Source of the DNA: Dehalococcoidia bacterium UBA2158
GTDB lineage: Bacteria > Chloroflexota > Dehalococcoidia > Lucifugimonadales > UBA3495
Length of the DNA stretch: 64,000 bases
Assembly (NCBI GenBank): GCA_002328185.1
Contig: DCWQ01000021.1
Coordinates: forward strand, 5,583-69,582
Direction: 5' to 3'
Under the pieces are notes generated by a model that was not told the DNA's origin, ran no database searches, and saw nothing but the letters and a program-made list of their open reading frames with translations. The translations under genes and the position numbers were made by a program. This document shows, in pieces, positions 43,166 to 50,973 of the stretch (position 1 is the stretch's first letter; the number at the start of each line of letters is the position of its first letter).

Positions 43166-44287
43166 GTGCTAGAAAAGTCTGCAGATGTCGTGATAATCGG
43201 TGGCGGTGTGATCGGGTGCTCCATCGCCTATCAACTTGCCAAGCAGCAGGTGCGCGTGGTGGTCTTGGAGCGCACCCGGTTTGCCGCCGGGGCTTCGGGC
43301 GCCACGGCTGGAGTGATCTCGCCGTTGTGGCACGTGGACCCTGATATTGAGCCAATGTGGCGCTTGGGCATGCGCAGCCTGGAACTCTTCCCGTCGTTGG
43401 CGTCGGAGCTGTCCGAAGCTGGAGTCGACCCTGAATTCCGCCAGGCCGGGGTGTTCAAGTTGGCCTTTACGGACAAAGAGGCCGAGGAACTGCAACGGAA
43501 CTTGGTTTGGCAGAGTAAATTGGGGCTTGGGGTTGCCTGGCTGGATCAAGCAGAGGCTCTCCAGCGAGAACCGGAGGCCAGTACGGCGGTCTTGGGCGGT
43601 ATTTTCTCTCCCAAAGAGGGGCACGTCCGGGGCCGGCGGTTGGTGGACTCTTTGGTCCAAGTCGCCAGCCGATTGGGCGCGCAGTTTCATCAAGGAGTTG
43701 AGGTCCTCAACTTTCGGAAAGAGGGGAATCGGGTAAGTGGGGTGGTCACGTCTTGGGGTAGCGTCAATGCGCCTCAGGTAGTGCTGGCCGCTGGGCCCTC
43801 GAGTGGGCTCCCCGCCAGATGGCTACAGCAGCAAGGGGCGCCGGAGATTCCAGTGCGACCGGTCAAGGGAGAAAGAATCTTGCTGCGTAAGCCCGGTTTC
43901 CTGCCCCGCTCGCCTGTCCGGAACTCCGAGGCCTACGTGGTGCCCAGGATGGACGGAGACGTGTTGGTAGCAGCCACTCGAGTAGAAAGCCGGTTCGACG
44001 AAGTGGTGACCGCCGCCGGCGTCAGTCATTTGATCGCCGCGGCGGTCTTGAGTTTTCCCAGCTTGGCTCATGCCGAATTCGTGTCCGGCCGGGCTGGGGT
44101 GAGGCCGGCCACGCCGGATGGCATGCCGGTCTTGGGTCCGGTGCCAGACGTTGAAGGACTCAGCATAGCGGCGGGACACGACTCGGTAGGCATCATGCTT
44201 AGCCCCGCCACTGCCGAGATGATGGCCCAGTTTCTGCTGGATGGGAACGCAGCGTCGCTGGAACCCTTCAGTATCTCGCGGTTTTAG
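43166..44287 (+). CDS. DadA-family FAD-dependent oxidoreductase
   Basis: D-amino-acid/sarcosine/glycine oxidase type flavoenzyme. The Rossmann FAD site is ADVVIIGGGVIGCSIAYQLA (residues 6-25), with the adjacent GASGATAGVISPLWH loop, and the C-terminal SIAAGHDSVGIMLSPATAEM closes over the flavin. Length (373) matches. The start is a GTG at 43166, three bases after the PaiB stop. The substrate class (D-amino acid, N-methyl amino acid or similar) is not decided. It converges on the TPP enzyme gene, with a bidirectional terminator between. Confidence 0.9.
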   Translation: MLEKSADVVIIGGGVIGCSIAYQLAKQQVRVVVLERTRFAAGASGATAGVISPLWHVDPDIEPMWRLGMRSLELFPSLASELSEAGVDPEFRQAGVFKLAFTDKEAEELQRNLVWQSKLGLGVAWLDQAEALQREPEASTAVLGGIFSPKEGHVRGRRLVDSLVQVASRLGAQFHQGVEVLNFRKEGNRVSGVVTSWGSVNAPQVVLAAGPSSGLPARWLQQQGAPEIPVRPVKGERILLRKPGFLPRSPVRNSEAYVVPRMDGDVLVAATRVESRFDEVVTAAGVSHLIAAAVLSFPSLAHAEFVSGRAGVRPATPDGMPVLGPVPDVEGLSIAAGHDSVGIMLSPATAEMMAQFLLDGNAASLEPFSISRF

Positions 44288-44298
44288 CCCGTTAGACA

Positions 44299-44333
44299 AA
44301 CGTAGGGGCACGGCATTTCCGTGCCCCTACGTT
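44299..44333. terminator. Bidirectional terminator between convergent genes
   Basis: CGTAGGGGCACGG (44301-44313) and CCGTGCCCCTACG (44319-44331) form a 13-base perfect stem with a 5-base loop, flanked by AA and TT. The plus side runs into TTATTTATT and the minus side into TTTGTCT. It lies between the FAD oxidoreductase stop and the TPP enzyme stop, serving both. Confidence 0.8.
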
Positions 44334-44354
44334 ATTTATTACCGTGTTTGCAGG

Positions 44355-46028
44355 CTACGCAGACAACGCCACGTCCAATATGGCCACTTTGCCCTCGGCA
44401 ACGGCTGTCAGGCCGTCTTTGATGGCGCCTGCCAGGCGTTTGGGGTCTTCCACGCGCTCTCCGTGGCCGCCGAAGGGGGTTACCAGCTCCTGGTAATCAG
44501 GGCCCGGGATGCTTACGCCGTGGAAGATGCCCGACTTGGCGGCGTCGCCGTCCGGGTAGAACGACAGGTGCAGCCGCTTCATGGCGGCATAACTGGAGTT
44601 GTTGAACACCACGATCATGATGGGCAGGTCGCTCTCTCTGGCCACGCCCAGGGCTTGGGTGATCGGGTTATACAGCATCGAGCCGTCGCCCACCAGGGCA
44701 ACCACCGGCCGGTCGGGAGCTGCCAGTTTCACGCCTAAAGCTGTGCCAAGTCCCTGTCCAAGACCGCCTACCGAGTGGATGTAACTCTGGGGATTGTCCC
44801 AGTTGATACGTCGCAGGATCTGGGCCCGGTGGGTGATCGTCTCGTCGATGAAGATGGTATTGGACGGCAGAATTTCGTTCAAAGCATTGCAGAGGACACC
44901 GGTGTCGATCGGGCTGGAGTTGGCAACCTTCTCATCGATCGCCCGGTACTTTTCCCACACCCCGCCGTTGCTAGCGTAGGCGTTTGCCTTGCCGCCCTTG
45001 GACTTGACCGCCTTAGCCAACAGTTGCAGCGAGGCTGCTACATCGCCCTCAAGATAGTCGTCAGCTCCAATGTCCTGGTAGACCATGTACTCCTTTAGGG
45101 GGTTCTCGTCAATCGCTACCACGGTGGCATTTTCCGGGTTGGCGCTGGCAGGATACCAGGGAGCCCTGTTGCCTACGATCAAGAACAGGTCGAACTCGTC
45201 CATCCTGGGTTTCAGGTCATAGCCATTGTGCAGCGGATGACTCTTGGGGAAGTTGGCGTAGTTGGGACCCTCCGACTCGAAAACGGGTATGGACAGGGTC
45301 TCAGCCAAGGCTACCAGGGCGTTGAACCCCTCGGCGCTCTTTCCGGAGGAGTCGGCCACGATGACCGGATTCTTGCTCTGGATCAGCAGGTCTGCTATCC
45401 GCTCGACGTCTGATGATTCCGGCCGCATCTTGGGGGCCGGAGGCTTGTTCTTGAATTTCTTGGGCGGGGTCCACTCCTCCATCATCGTCTCCATGGGGAC
45501 GTTCAGGAACGTAGGACCTTTGGGAGTCCGCTGGGCCATCTCACCGGCCCGGCTGAATGTCTCATAGATCACCTCGGCGCTGGTCACCCGGCTGCTCCAC
45601 TTGGTGATGGAGTCCACCAGTCGGTTGGGGCCGCCGACGATGCTCAGGTTGCGCAGCCATTGGGGACCAGGGTCGAAACCGTCGGCCTCTCCATAGGTCT
45701 CGGTTTCACCGGAAGCCACCAGCACTGGGATCTCAGCCGTGAATGCTCCGTGGATGCCCATGGAACCTTGGAGCACGCCAGCGCCGGCGTGTAGCAACAC
45801 CGCCTGCATGCGTCCTGTGATCCGCGTGTAGCCGATGGCCATGTCCACGGCCAGGGTCTCGTGCCAAGTGTTGATGTATTTGGGGCCGGGCTCCTCATTG
45901 ATGGCCTGCCGGGCCAACGCCTCCCACACCGCGGGCCACTCAGAGCCGGGCGAGGAGATGATGTAATCGACGTCGAGCTTACGTAGGGCTTCGAGGACGG
46001 CGTCGCCGCCGTCTTTGTGCTGGGCCAT
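44355..46028 (-). CDS. TPP-dependent enzyme of the acetolactate synthase/benzoylformate decarboxylase type
   Basis: Full-length TPP enzyme of about 557 residues. The N-terminal Glu of the WHETLAVDMAIG segment (near residue 65) is the activating Glu; the TPP motif GDGSMLYNPITQALGVARES followed by DLPIMIVVFNNSS (about residues 455-485) is complete. The sequence most resembles enzymes acting on 2-oxo acids (benzoylformate decarboxylase or acetolactate synthase-like). The ATG at 46028 has GGAGGA about 8 bases upstream. The divergent ACMSD-like amidohydrolase is 163 bases away, and they may share a regulatory region. Confidence 0.9.
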   Translation of the reverse strand: MAQHKDGGDAVLEALRKLDVDYIISSPGSEWPAVWEALARQAINEEPGPKYINTWHETLAVDMAIGYTRITGRMQAVLLHAGAGVLQGSMGIHGAFTAEIPVLVASGETETYGEADGFDPGPQWLRNLSIVGGPNRLVDSITKWSSRVTSAEVIYETFSRAGEMAQRTPKGPTFLNVPMETMMEEWTPPKKFKNKPPAPKMRPESSDVERIADLLIQSKNPVIVADSSGKSAEGFNALVALAETLSIPVFESEGPNYANFPKSHPLHNGYDLKPRMDEFDLFLIVGNRAPWYPASANPENATVVAIDENPLKEYMVYQDIGADDYLEGDVAASLQLLAKAVKSKGGKANAYASNGGVWEKYRAIDEKVANSSPIDTGVLCNALNEILPSNTIFIDETITHRAQILRRINWDNPQSYIHSVGGLGQGLGTALGVKLAAPDRPVVALVGDGSMLYNPITQALGVARESDLPIMIVVFNNSSYAAMKRLHLSFYPDGDAAKSGIFHGVSIPGPDYQELVTPFGGHGERVEDPKRLAGAIKDGLTAVAEGKVAILDVALSA

Positions 46029-46083
46029 CGGAGGTTCCTCCCGAATATCTACTATTGTTATCGTTGCTGGGGAATTTCCGCTC

Positions 46084-46089
46084 ATTATA
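46084..46089 (-). promoter_or_regulatory. Possible -10 element for the TPP enzyme gene
   Basis: TATAAT on the minus strand, 56 bases before the start at 46028. No convincing -35 box was found, so this rests on the -10 alone. Confidence 0.3.
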
Positions 46090-46105
46090 CAGACTATTCA
46101 CAGCC

Positions 46106-46134
46106 TTGACGCCGGTGGTTCTCGAATATATCCT
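46106..46134 (+). promoter_or_regulatory. Possible sigma-70 promoter of the ACMSD-like gene
   Basis: TTGACG at 46106-46111, 17-base spacer, then TATCCT at 46129-46134, 57 bases before the start at 46192. It sits beside the opposite-strand TATAAT, so divergent control is plausible. Confidence 0.42.
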
Positions 46135-46191
46135 CAGGCGCGATATACGTGTCCAATTCCAACTCGCGTGTCAGTCAGATATGGAGGAGCC

Positions 46192-47202
46192 ATGTCCCAG
46201 GAAACACCCCAGGGATTCATAGACGTCCACGCCCACATCGCACCTACGAGCTTCTTGAAAGAGGCGCAGAAGTCCGCCAAGGCCTTCGGGGTGCAGGTCG
46301 AGGAGACCGACGCCGGCCACGCCCTGACATTTCCCGGTTTGCCCACTCTCCGGGCGGCGGGCGGCAATCTGTCGGATCTTGTGGCACGTAGCGAATGGAT
46401 GCAAGAGCAGGGAGTGGGATCTCAATACATCGCCGCTTGGCTGGACATCCAGGGCTACACCATGGCTCCCGACAAAGAGGCCGAATGGGTGCGGTTGTTG
46501 AACGAACACATGGTGCAGACGGCCAAGGACGGCGGCCCTGCCTTCCGGACCATCGCCGCGGTGCCCATGCAGGACGGCGAGCGGGCGGCGCGGGAACTGG
46601 AGTACGCCGTGAAGACGCTGGGTATGTTGGGAGTGATGCTCCCCAGCGACCCTGCCGACGTGGACGTGGCCGACCCCAGCCTGGAACCGTTCTGGGCCGC
46701 CGCTGAGGACCTGGATGTGCCGGTGATGCTCCACGGGGCCTCCCACAGCAAATGGCCGCTGGTGGGACCGAGCTTCATGGCCTTCAGCATGGGCCGAACC
46801 CTGGACACGACCATCTTGACCGCCAAGCTGATTCACTCTGGGCTTTTGGATAAGCATCCCAAGTTGAAGTTGATGCTCTGCCACGGCGGCGGGTCCCTAC
46901 CCTTCCTGATCGGCCGCGTGGACGTGGCTTACCGGCGGGGGATGGAGAAGCTGACGGACCTCAAGAAAGACGGCCCCGAAGACTACATGTCCATGCTCTA
47001 CTACGACACAGTGACTGTTAATCCCCGCTCCCTGAAGCTTTTGCTGGACCTGGCCGGACCAGAGCACGTGCTCCTGGGTTCAGACTGGGTCTGGGCGGCT
47101 ATGAGCGGCGGCCTGATGGACGCCGTGGGCCACGTGGGCCTGGACCAGGCAGACCAGGACCGCATCACCCGTGGGAACGCCCTCGATCTGTTCAAGGGGT
47201 AG
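46192..47202 (+). CDS. Amidohydrolase-superfamily protein, ACMSD-like
   Basis: Metal-dependent decarboxylase/hydrolase of the amidohydrolase 2 (ACMSD/gamma-resorcylate decarboxylase) type. The HxH of DVHAHIAP, the HGASHSKWPLVGP and CHGGGSLPFLIGRVDVAY motifs, and the final LLGSDWVW Asp form the metal site. ACMSD relatives decarboxylate ring-derived semialdehydes, fitting the adjacent ring-cleaving genes. The ATG at 46192 is preceded by ATGGAGGAGCC, an excellent ribosome site; the longer frame to 46015 is unlikely. Length 336. Confidence 0.9.
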   Translation: MSQETPQGFIDVHAHIAPTSFLKEAQKSAKAFGVQVEETDAGHALTFPGLPTLRAAGGNLSDLVARSEWMQEQGVGSQYIAAWLDIQGYTMAPDKEAEWVRLLNEHMVQTAKDGGPAFRTIAAVPMQDGERAARELEYAVKTLGMLGVMLPSDPADVDVADPSLEPFWAAAEDLDVPVMLHGASHSKWPLVGPSFMAFSMGRTLDTTILTAKLIHSGLLDKHPKLKLMLCHGGGSLPFLIGRVDVAYRRGMEKLTDLKKDGPEDYMSMLYYDTVTVNPRSLKLLLDLAGPEHVLLGSDWVWAAMSGGLMDAVGHVGLDQADQDRITRGNALDLFKG

Positions 47203-47212
47203 GCTGCGTGCT

Positions 47213-47256
47213 TAGCCCCCTCTCCCATCCTTCCGTGGAAGGAGGAGATGGTTAGG
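47213..47256. repeat. Dispersed palindromic repeat, family A
   Basis: CCCCCTCTCCCATCCTTCCGTGGAAGGAGGAGATGGTTAGG, directly after the ACMSD-like gene. Member of the A family, similar to the copy at 33172. Confidence 0.5.
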
Positions 47257-47315
47257 TCCGACGAAGTCGGAGGTGAGAGCGCCGGCTCCGGGCAAGTCAT
47301 CCAAACAGCTGACAG

Positions 47316-47561
47316 CCATAGCTCACCGTCTGCCTGAGATATTATCGTGGTGAGGGAATCCACCACAATGACTCGGCAATCAGCCTGGTGAGCGATGTGC
47401 GCTTCTAGCTGACGCAGAAGTTTGTCGGGGGCGATCGAGCCTTGGGGAATGTTGAGCCGGCATATCTACAGATGATTGAGCAGGCAGTAGTTACTTACAT
47501 TTTCGCCCATACTGGACATCTGCCGCAAGAAACTCTGTACTGTTCGTTCCGATGATCCCTT
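47316..47561 (-). pseudogene. Decayed ArlH/FlaH-like KaiC-family ATPase fragment
   Basis: One frame on the minus strand reads KGSSERTVQSFLRQMSSMGE then NVSNYCLLNHL, a TAG stop at 47466-47468, then (same frame) RLNIPQGSIAPDKLLRQLEA and HIAHQADCRVIVVDSLTTII before decaying. The order (STELTVxSF-like sensor strand, then a LLRQLE helix and a Walker B of the form VIVVDSLT) matches archaellum ATPases ArlH/FlaH and KaiC relatives. The Walker A region is missing and the C-terminus stops near 47316. The remnant lies between family A repeats and the small gene pair. Archaellum genes are known from some Chloroflexota. I judge it by pattern only. Confidence 0.5.
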
Positions 47562-47646
47562 CCGTACCGGTAACACCTTTGCGGAGGCTTCGGAGAAGCA
47601 ACGTTCGGGCGAGGTACGTGGTTCGCCGGGTCCGATCGATCGAGAA

Positions 47647-47862
47647 TCAGGCTTTAACCCACCGGCATTCTGGCTGGTGGCCGTGGGCGCCGTTGTCGGA
47701 GCAGGTGCAGGGGATATCTTCCCGCAGCTCGAAGCCGTGCTCCTGCAAGAAGGCATGAAACCCGAAGTAGAAGCCGTCGCCGTCATCGATTGAGTAGAAC
47801 CCGGCTTGAAAGGCTTCTCTTAGTTGGTCGTGGCTGGGTTGCGAGGAGACTGAGGTCGCCAT
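47647..47862 (-). CDS. Small hypothetical protein with a Cys/His cluster
   Basis: 71 residues, no family recognised. Its C-terminal part CTCSDNGAHGHQPECRW has three Cys and two His, which could bind zinc. The ATG overlaps the stop of the upstream small gene (TAATG), strongly implying they are a translationally coupled pair. Downstream on this strand is the ArlH-like remnant. Coding is supported by the overlap arrangement and amino-acid composition, not by homology. Confidence 0.5.
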   Translation of the reverse strand: MATSVSSQPSHDQLREAFQAGFYSIDDGDGFYFGFHAFLQEHGFELREDIPCTCSDNGAHGHQPECRWVKA

Positions 47863-48062
47863 TACTTAAGCACTTCCATGATGTCTTGCGCGAAGAACAT
47901 GTCCTCGGTCCCGACCAGTGACGGGTCATCGGGGTGGATCACATATTTGGCGAAGACCCAAACGCCGTCTTTGGGGTTCTCCACCAGTTCGACAGTGGCC
48001 CCGGCGGTGGTGATCAGTTTGACCCCTTCTTCCAGGGTAATCAGGTTTACTATTTCAGCCAT
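47862..48062 (-). CDS. Small hypothetical protein (66 residues)
   Basis: No family recognised. The composition is ordinary (MAEIVNLITLEEGVKLITTA; FFAQDIMEVLK), with a beta-alpha-like pattern and no membrane segment. It is first of the coupled pair; its stop overlaps the next start (TAATG). AGAGG lies just upstream of the ATG, an adequate ribosome site. Function unknown. Confidence 0.5.
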   Translation of the reverse strand: MAEIVNLITLEEGVKLITTAGATVELVENPKDGVWVFAKYVIHPDDPSLVGTEDMFFAQDIMEVLK

Positions 48063-48159
48063 CTCAAAACCTCTCGTTGCTCCGGCTAGCAGCGGTCCCG
48101 CTGAACTCCCATTACCGATGCGGTCGGATTCCAGGGTGAGCCGTTCCTAGAATCAAAAT

Positions 48160-48615
48160 ATGCGGTTACGAAAACTTTTCTTTCCAGTATCGGCGATAAT
48201 AGCATTATTGTTGGTAGCCTGCTCCTCAAGCAGCGGGGATGTCGCATCGGTGGCCCAGGTAAATGCACCTGACCCAAACGCCACGGCTGTGCCGGCGCCA
48301 ACCGGCGAACCCGCGCGAACGGGTGAACCCACACAAGTCCCGGTTACCCACAAGCCGGTCCCGACGACTGAATCAGTGGCGCCAGACTCGGACCTGGCCG
48401 AGCACGTTTACTCGGATTATAGCCAAGAGGTTATCGACCATCCGAGCCGTTTGTTGTTTGGCACCGACTTCTTATCAGCCTGGCATTTTGAGGGCGCCGG
48501 AAACGACGTCATCATAGATTTCGCTCGGCGATTCATCGGGCTCCTACCTGAAGAACTTCAAGAGGATTTCGCCTACAAGAACGGCCTGTATGCGTTCAGA
48601 AAGCATCTGGACTAA
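48160..48615 (+). CDS. Small lipoprotein
   Basis: 151 residues. The signal FFPVSAIIALLLVAC ends in a lipobox Cys, then a Pro/Thr-rich linker (about 22-75) leads to a conserved-looking region (DHPSRLLFGTDFLSAWHFEG, FARRFIGLLPEELQEDFAY). It is anchored outside the cytoplasmic membrane. No family recognised. An intrinsic terminator follows the stop by about 30 bases. Confidence 0.65.
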   Translation: MRLRKLFFPVSAIIALLLVACSSSSGDVASVAQVNAPDPNATAVPAPTGEPARTGEPTQVPVTHKPVPTTESVAPDSDLAEHVYSDYSQEVIDHPSRLLFGTDFLSAWHFEGAGNDVIIDFARRFIGLLPEELQEDFAYKNGLYAFRKHLD

Positions 48616-48648
48616 TCCTGTCCAGCTGAAGCACCGTCTGAAAATCGT

Positions 48649-48675
48649 AAGGGCAGGTTTCTAACCTGCCCTTTT
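48649..48675 (+). terminator. Terminator of the lipoprotein gene
   Basis: AAGGGCAGGTT and AACCTGCCCTT (11-base arms, 3-base loop) followed by TTACTTT, 33 bases after the lipoprotein stop. Confidence 0.8.
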
Positions 48676-48816
48676 ACTTTGCCGCGGCGCTTGTCGAAAC
48701 GAAGGGGTCACCGATAAGAGGTAGGAGACTAATAGGCATTCGGGCGCGAGTGTGATTTACGAGTGCCAGGGGGGTGGAAACCCACCCCTACGGAGTTGGC
48801 GACAGAGGGTAGTTGC

Positions 48817-49362
48817 TTAGAAGAAGAACGTCAGGTTCTTGGCCAAGAGCACGTTCTGATCGAGGGTGATCTTGCGCTCGGCGATCTTCCAGGCCCCGTC
48901 CACTTTTCTGAGGGTGTCTTCCCGCTTGCCGATGAGGAAGTCGGTTTCGGTCTCCACCCGGTTGCGGTAGACCAGGAACCGGCAACGCACTGATGCCTCG
49001 GTGGGGTCGGAGGCTGACGGCGTGGCATTCAAGAGCTGCACGTTGGTGATGAAATGGCGGATGCGGGACAGAGGTTCCTCCGCCCAGTGGACGCCTGTCC
49101 GGATCTGCCTTACGCGACGATCCAGGGTGTCTTTGCCCTCGTCGAACCAGTTGATGTCCTGGCCTTCGCGGGTGAACTCCCGTTCCATCTCGTTGGACTT
49201 TACGTTGCGGCGCATGGGCATCCAATAACGGATGTCGTCGGTCAGCAGGTCCAGCCATTCCTCGAAGTTTCGTTCGTCCAGCAACTCTGCTTCGGCAAAG
49301 AGGAACTCTGAGACCTCTTCTTTGAGCAGAAGGTGGGCGATGGTTGATTCGGTTGTTGTCAT
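48817..49362 (-). CDS. Aromatic-ring-hydroxylating dioxygenase, beta subunit
   Basis: Small subunit (181 residues, NTF2-like fold) of a Rieske non-heme iron oxygenase. The family start is EEVSEFLFAEAELLDERNFE, with WLDLLTDDIRYWMPMRRNV following and the C-terminal SEKWTG-like VDGAWKIAERKITLDQN. It carries no iron site; it stabilises the alpha3beta3 complex. It lies 160 bases after the alpha-subunit gene at 49523 on the same strand; a repeat unit of family C occupies the gap. Only one beta gene serves the two alpha genes nearby. Confidence 0.9.
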   Translation of the reverse strand: MTTTESTIAHLLLKEEVSEFLFAEAELLDERNFEEWLDLLTDDIRYWMPMRRNVKSNEMEREFTREGQDINWFDEGKDTLDRRVRQIRTGVHWAEEPLSRIRHFITNVQLLNATPSASDPTEASVRCRFLVYRNRVETETDFLIGKREDTLRKVDGAWKIAERKITLDQNVLLAKNLTFFF

Positions 49363-49414
49363 GTTTTGGGGGCCTCCGTGGTTTTTGCGGTGTTATTTGA
49401 CTGGACTTAAGCAG

Positions 49415-49498
49415 TGGTCCGACAGGCTCACCATGAGCGGAACCACCAACACCTTTCGCTAAATCAAATTCGCTTATCCTGAGCCTGTCGAAGGACCG
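49415..49498. repeat. Dispersed repeat, family C
   Basis: GTGGTCCGACAGGCTCACCATGAGCGG ... TTATCCTGAGCCTGTCGAAGGACC, two inverted units about 55 bases apart. Related copies are near 57805 and 63370. Confidence 0.6.
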
Positions 49499-49522
49499 AT
49501 GTCAGCAAGGGAGTTTCAGCTC

Positions 49523-50917
49523 TTAATGCCCCTTTCCGTTGCGCCAGGTGGCTAGGGTGTCCCAGTCGGGGGCGTTCATGAACTCGGACCATCGATTGTA
49601 GAAGCCGCGTTGGTTGTGCTCTGCTGCCTTGGCCGCTGTCACGTTCCTGATCTGGCCGGGCATCTCCAGGCCATCGGTGTCCACCGGCGGGCCGTCGAAG
49701 CCCATGCCCATCTGGTAGTTGTATGGGTAGCGCCGGGCGATGACTCCCTGGCTGGCGTTATGGGCGTAATTCCAGTTCTCCATGTCGTCCTGCTCGGTTA
49801 AACCGGCGGGGCCGGAGTAGCTGATGTAGTAGTGGCGCAGGAACTCTTTGACCTCGACCGGGGCCTTCTTGTCGATCAAGAACCAGCGCCAGGCCTCGTG
49901 GCTGTTGGCGCCGCGGGGGTGCCAGGCAGAGATGGTGCGGGGTTGGCGGGGCAGGTACGACATGTTGGGGAACACGGTGCTGGGACCCGGGATCAACCGG
50001 GACCACTGACCGTAGTTCTTGCGGCGCTCTGCCTCACAGTGGGCGAAATACTCCGAGACGACCTTGGAATGTTGGTAGCCAGGAATCACCCTGTCATCGG
50101 GGCGCAGGAAGGTGATGGTCCCGTGGCCGCGCTCCGGGAACGAGATGTCCAGGGCGGTTGCCCCCTCCCTCTCTTGATTGTCGCGCCGGCCGCTGCCGCT
50201 GGGGCCTTGGCCGACCATGTCGACGGAGCGGTGGCTGATGTTGTGGTAGCGGTCGCCGATGAAGTTCTCCGAGGGGAACTTCCAGTTACAGGGAATCACC
50301 CACTTCTCCACTCCGCCAAAGACCTCCACCTCTCCGCCGGCGCCATCCCAGGTGTCCAGCAGGAAATTCAGATAGGTCAGGAATCCGCCCATGTACTCCT
50401 CGAAGGATGGGGCATGCTTGTCCCAGGTGGCCCAGATCGAGCCATTGTAGTTGCGCATCTGGGCGACTTCCGGCAGTCCCCATTTGGACTTGTCCAGCTT
50501 CTCGTCATAGGCATCCTTGAAGTAGGGAACGCCGACCAAGGCGCCGTCGGTGGCGAAACTCCAACCGTGGTAGGGGCAACTGAACACCGGGGTGTTGCCC
50601 TCGTCGTACCGGCAGACCTTCATGCCCCGGTGGGTGCACGAGTTGAGGAAGACGCGGATCTCGCCTTTTCGGTCGCGGCAGAGGATCACCGATTCTTCGC
50701 CCATGGATGACACAAAGAAATCGCCGGGCTTGCTGACCTGGCTTTCGTGTCCGATGAACAGCCAAGCCCTGGCGAATAACCTTTCCTGCTCCTGGGCGTA
50801 GACCTCGGGGTTGACGAAGACATCCCGGCTGATGGTGCCAGCGTCCAGGTCGACCATCGATCCAAAACCGTTGCTGGCTTGTCCGTTTTTGCTACGGGGC
50901 TTACGGGCAGTCGCCAT
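49523..50917 (-). CDS. Rieske oxygenase alpha subunit (copy 1)
   Basis: Catalytic subunit of a ring-hydroxylating dioxygenase. The Rieske [2Fe-2S] site is C94-T-H96 and C114-P-Y-H117 (SCTHRGMKVC, FSCPYHGW), and the catalytic iron site is in ENFIGDRYHNISHRSVD with His225 and His229 and the electron-relay Asp222. The C-terminal domain contains AWRWFLIDKKAPVEVKEF, resembling naphthalene/toluate-type subunits. The ATG has AGGAGGCGACCCAAC upstream. Copy 2 at 52784 is about 65% alike by eye. The electron donor (reductase, ferredoxin) genes are not seen nearby. Confidence 0.93.
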   Translation of the reverse strand: MATARKPRSKNGQASNGFGSMVDLDAGTISRDVFVNPEVYAQEQERLFARAWLFIGHESQVSKPGDFFVSSMGEESVILCRDRKGEIRVFLNSCTHRGMKVCRYDEGNTPVFSCPYHGWSFATDGALVGVPYFKDAYDEKLDKSKWGLPEVAQMRNYNGSIWATWDKHAPSFEEYMGGFLTYLNFLLDTWDGAGGEVEVFGGVEKWVIPCNWKFPSENFIGDRYHNISHRSVDMVGQGPSGSGRRDNQEREGATALDISFPERGHGTITFLRPDDRVIPGYQHSKVVSEYFAHCEAERRKNYGQWSRLIPGPSTVFPNMSYLPRQPRTISAWHPRGANSHEAWRWFLIDKKAPVEVKEFLRHYYISYSGPAGLTEQDDMENWNYAHNASQGVIARRYPYNYQMGMGFDGPPVDTDGLEMPGQIRNVTAAKAAEHNQRGFYNRWSEFMNAPDWDTLATWRNGKGH

Positions 50918-50973
50918 GTTGGGTCGCCTCCTTAAGATACGGGAGATTCGGGCAAGATTATTTACTATTCGAA

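Noticed and set aside
47001..47366. A 121-codon frame that would extend the ArlH-like remnant downstream
   Set aside because: It runs antisense through the end of the ACMSD-like gene with no protein-like motif; only the first about 20 codons belong to the remnant.
48769..48791. Hairpin GGGGTGG-AAA-CCCACCCCT as terminator for the Rieske beta gene
   Set aside because: No T-run follows on either strand; it is more likely another repeat-like palindrome.
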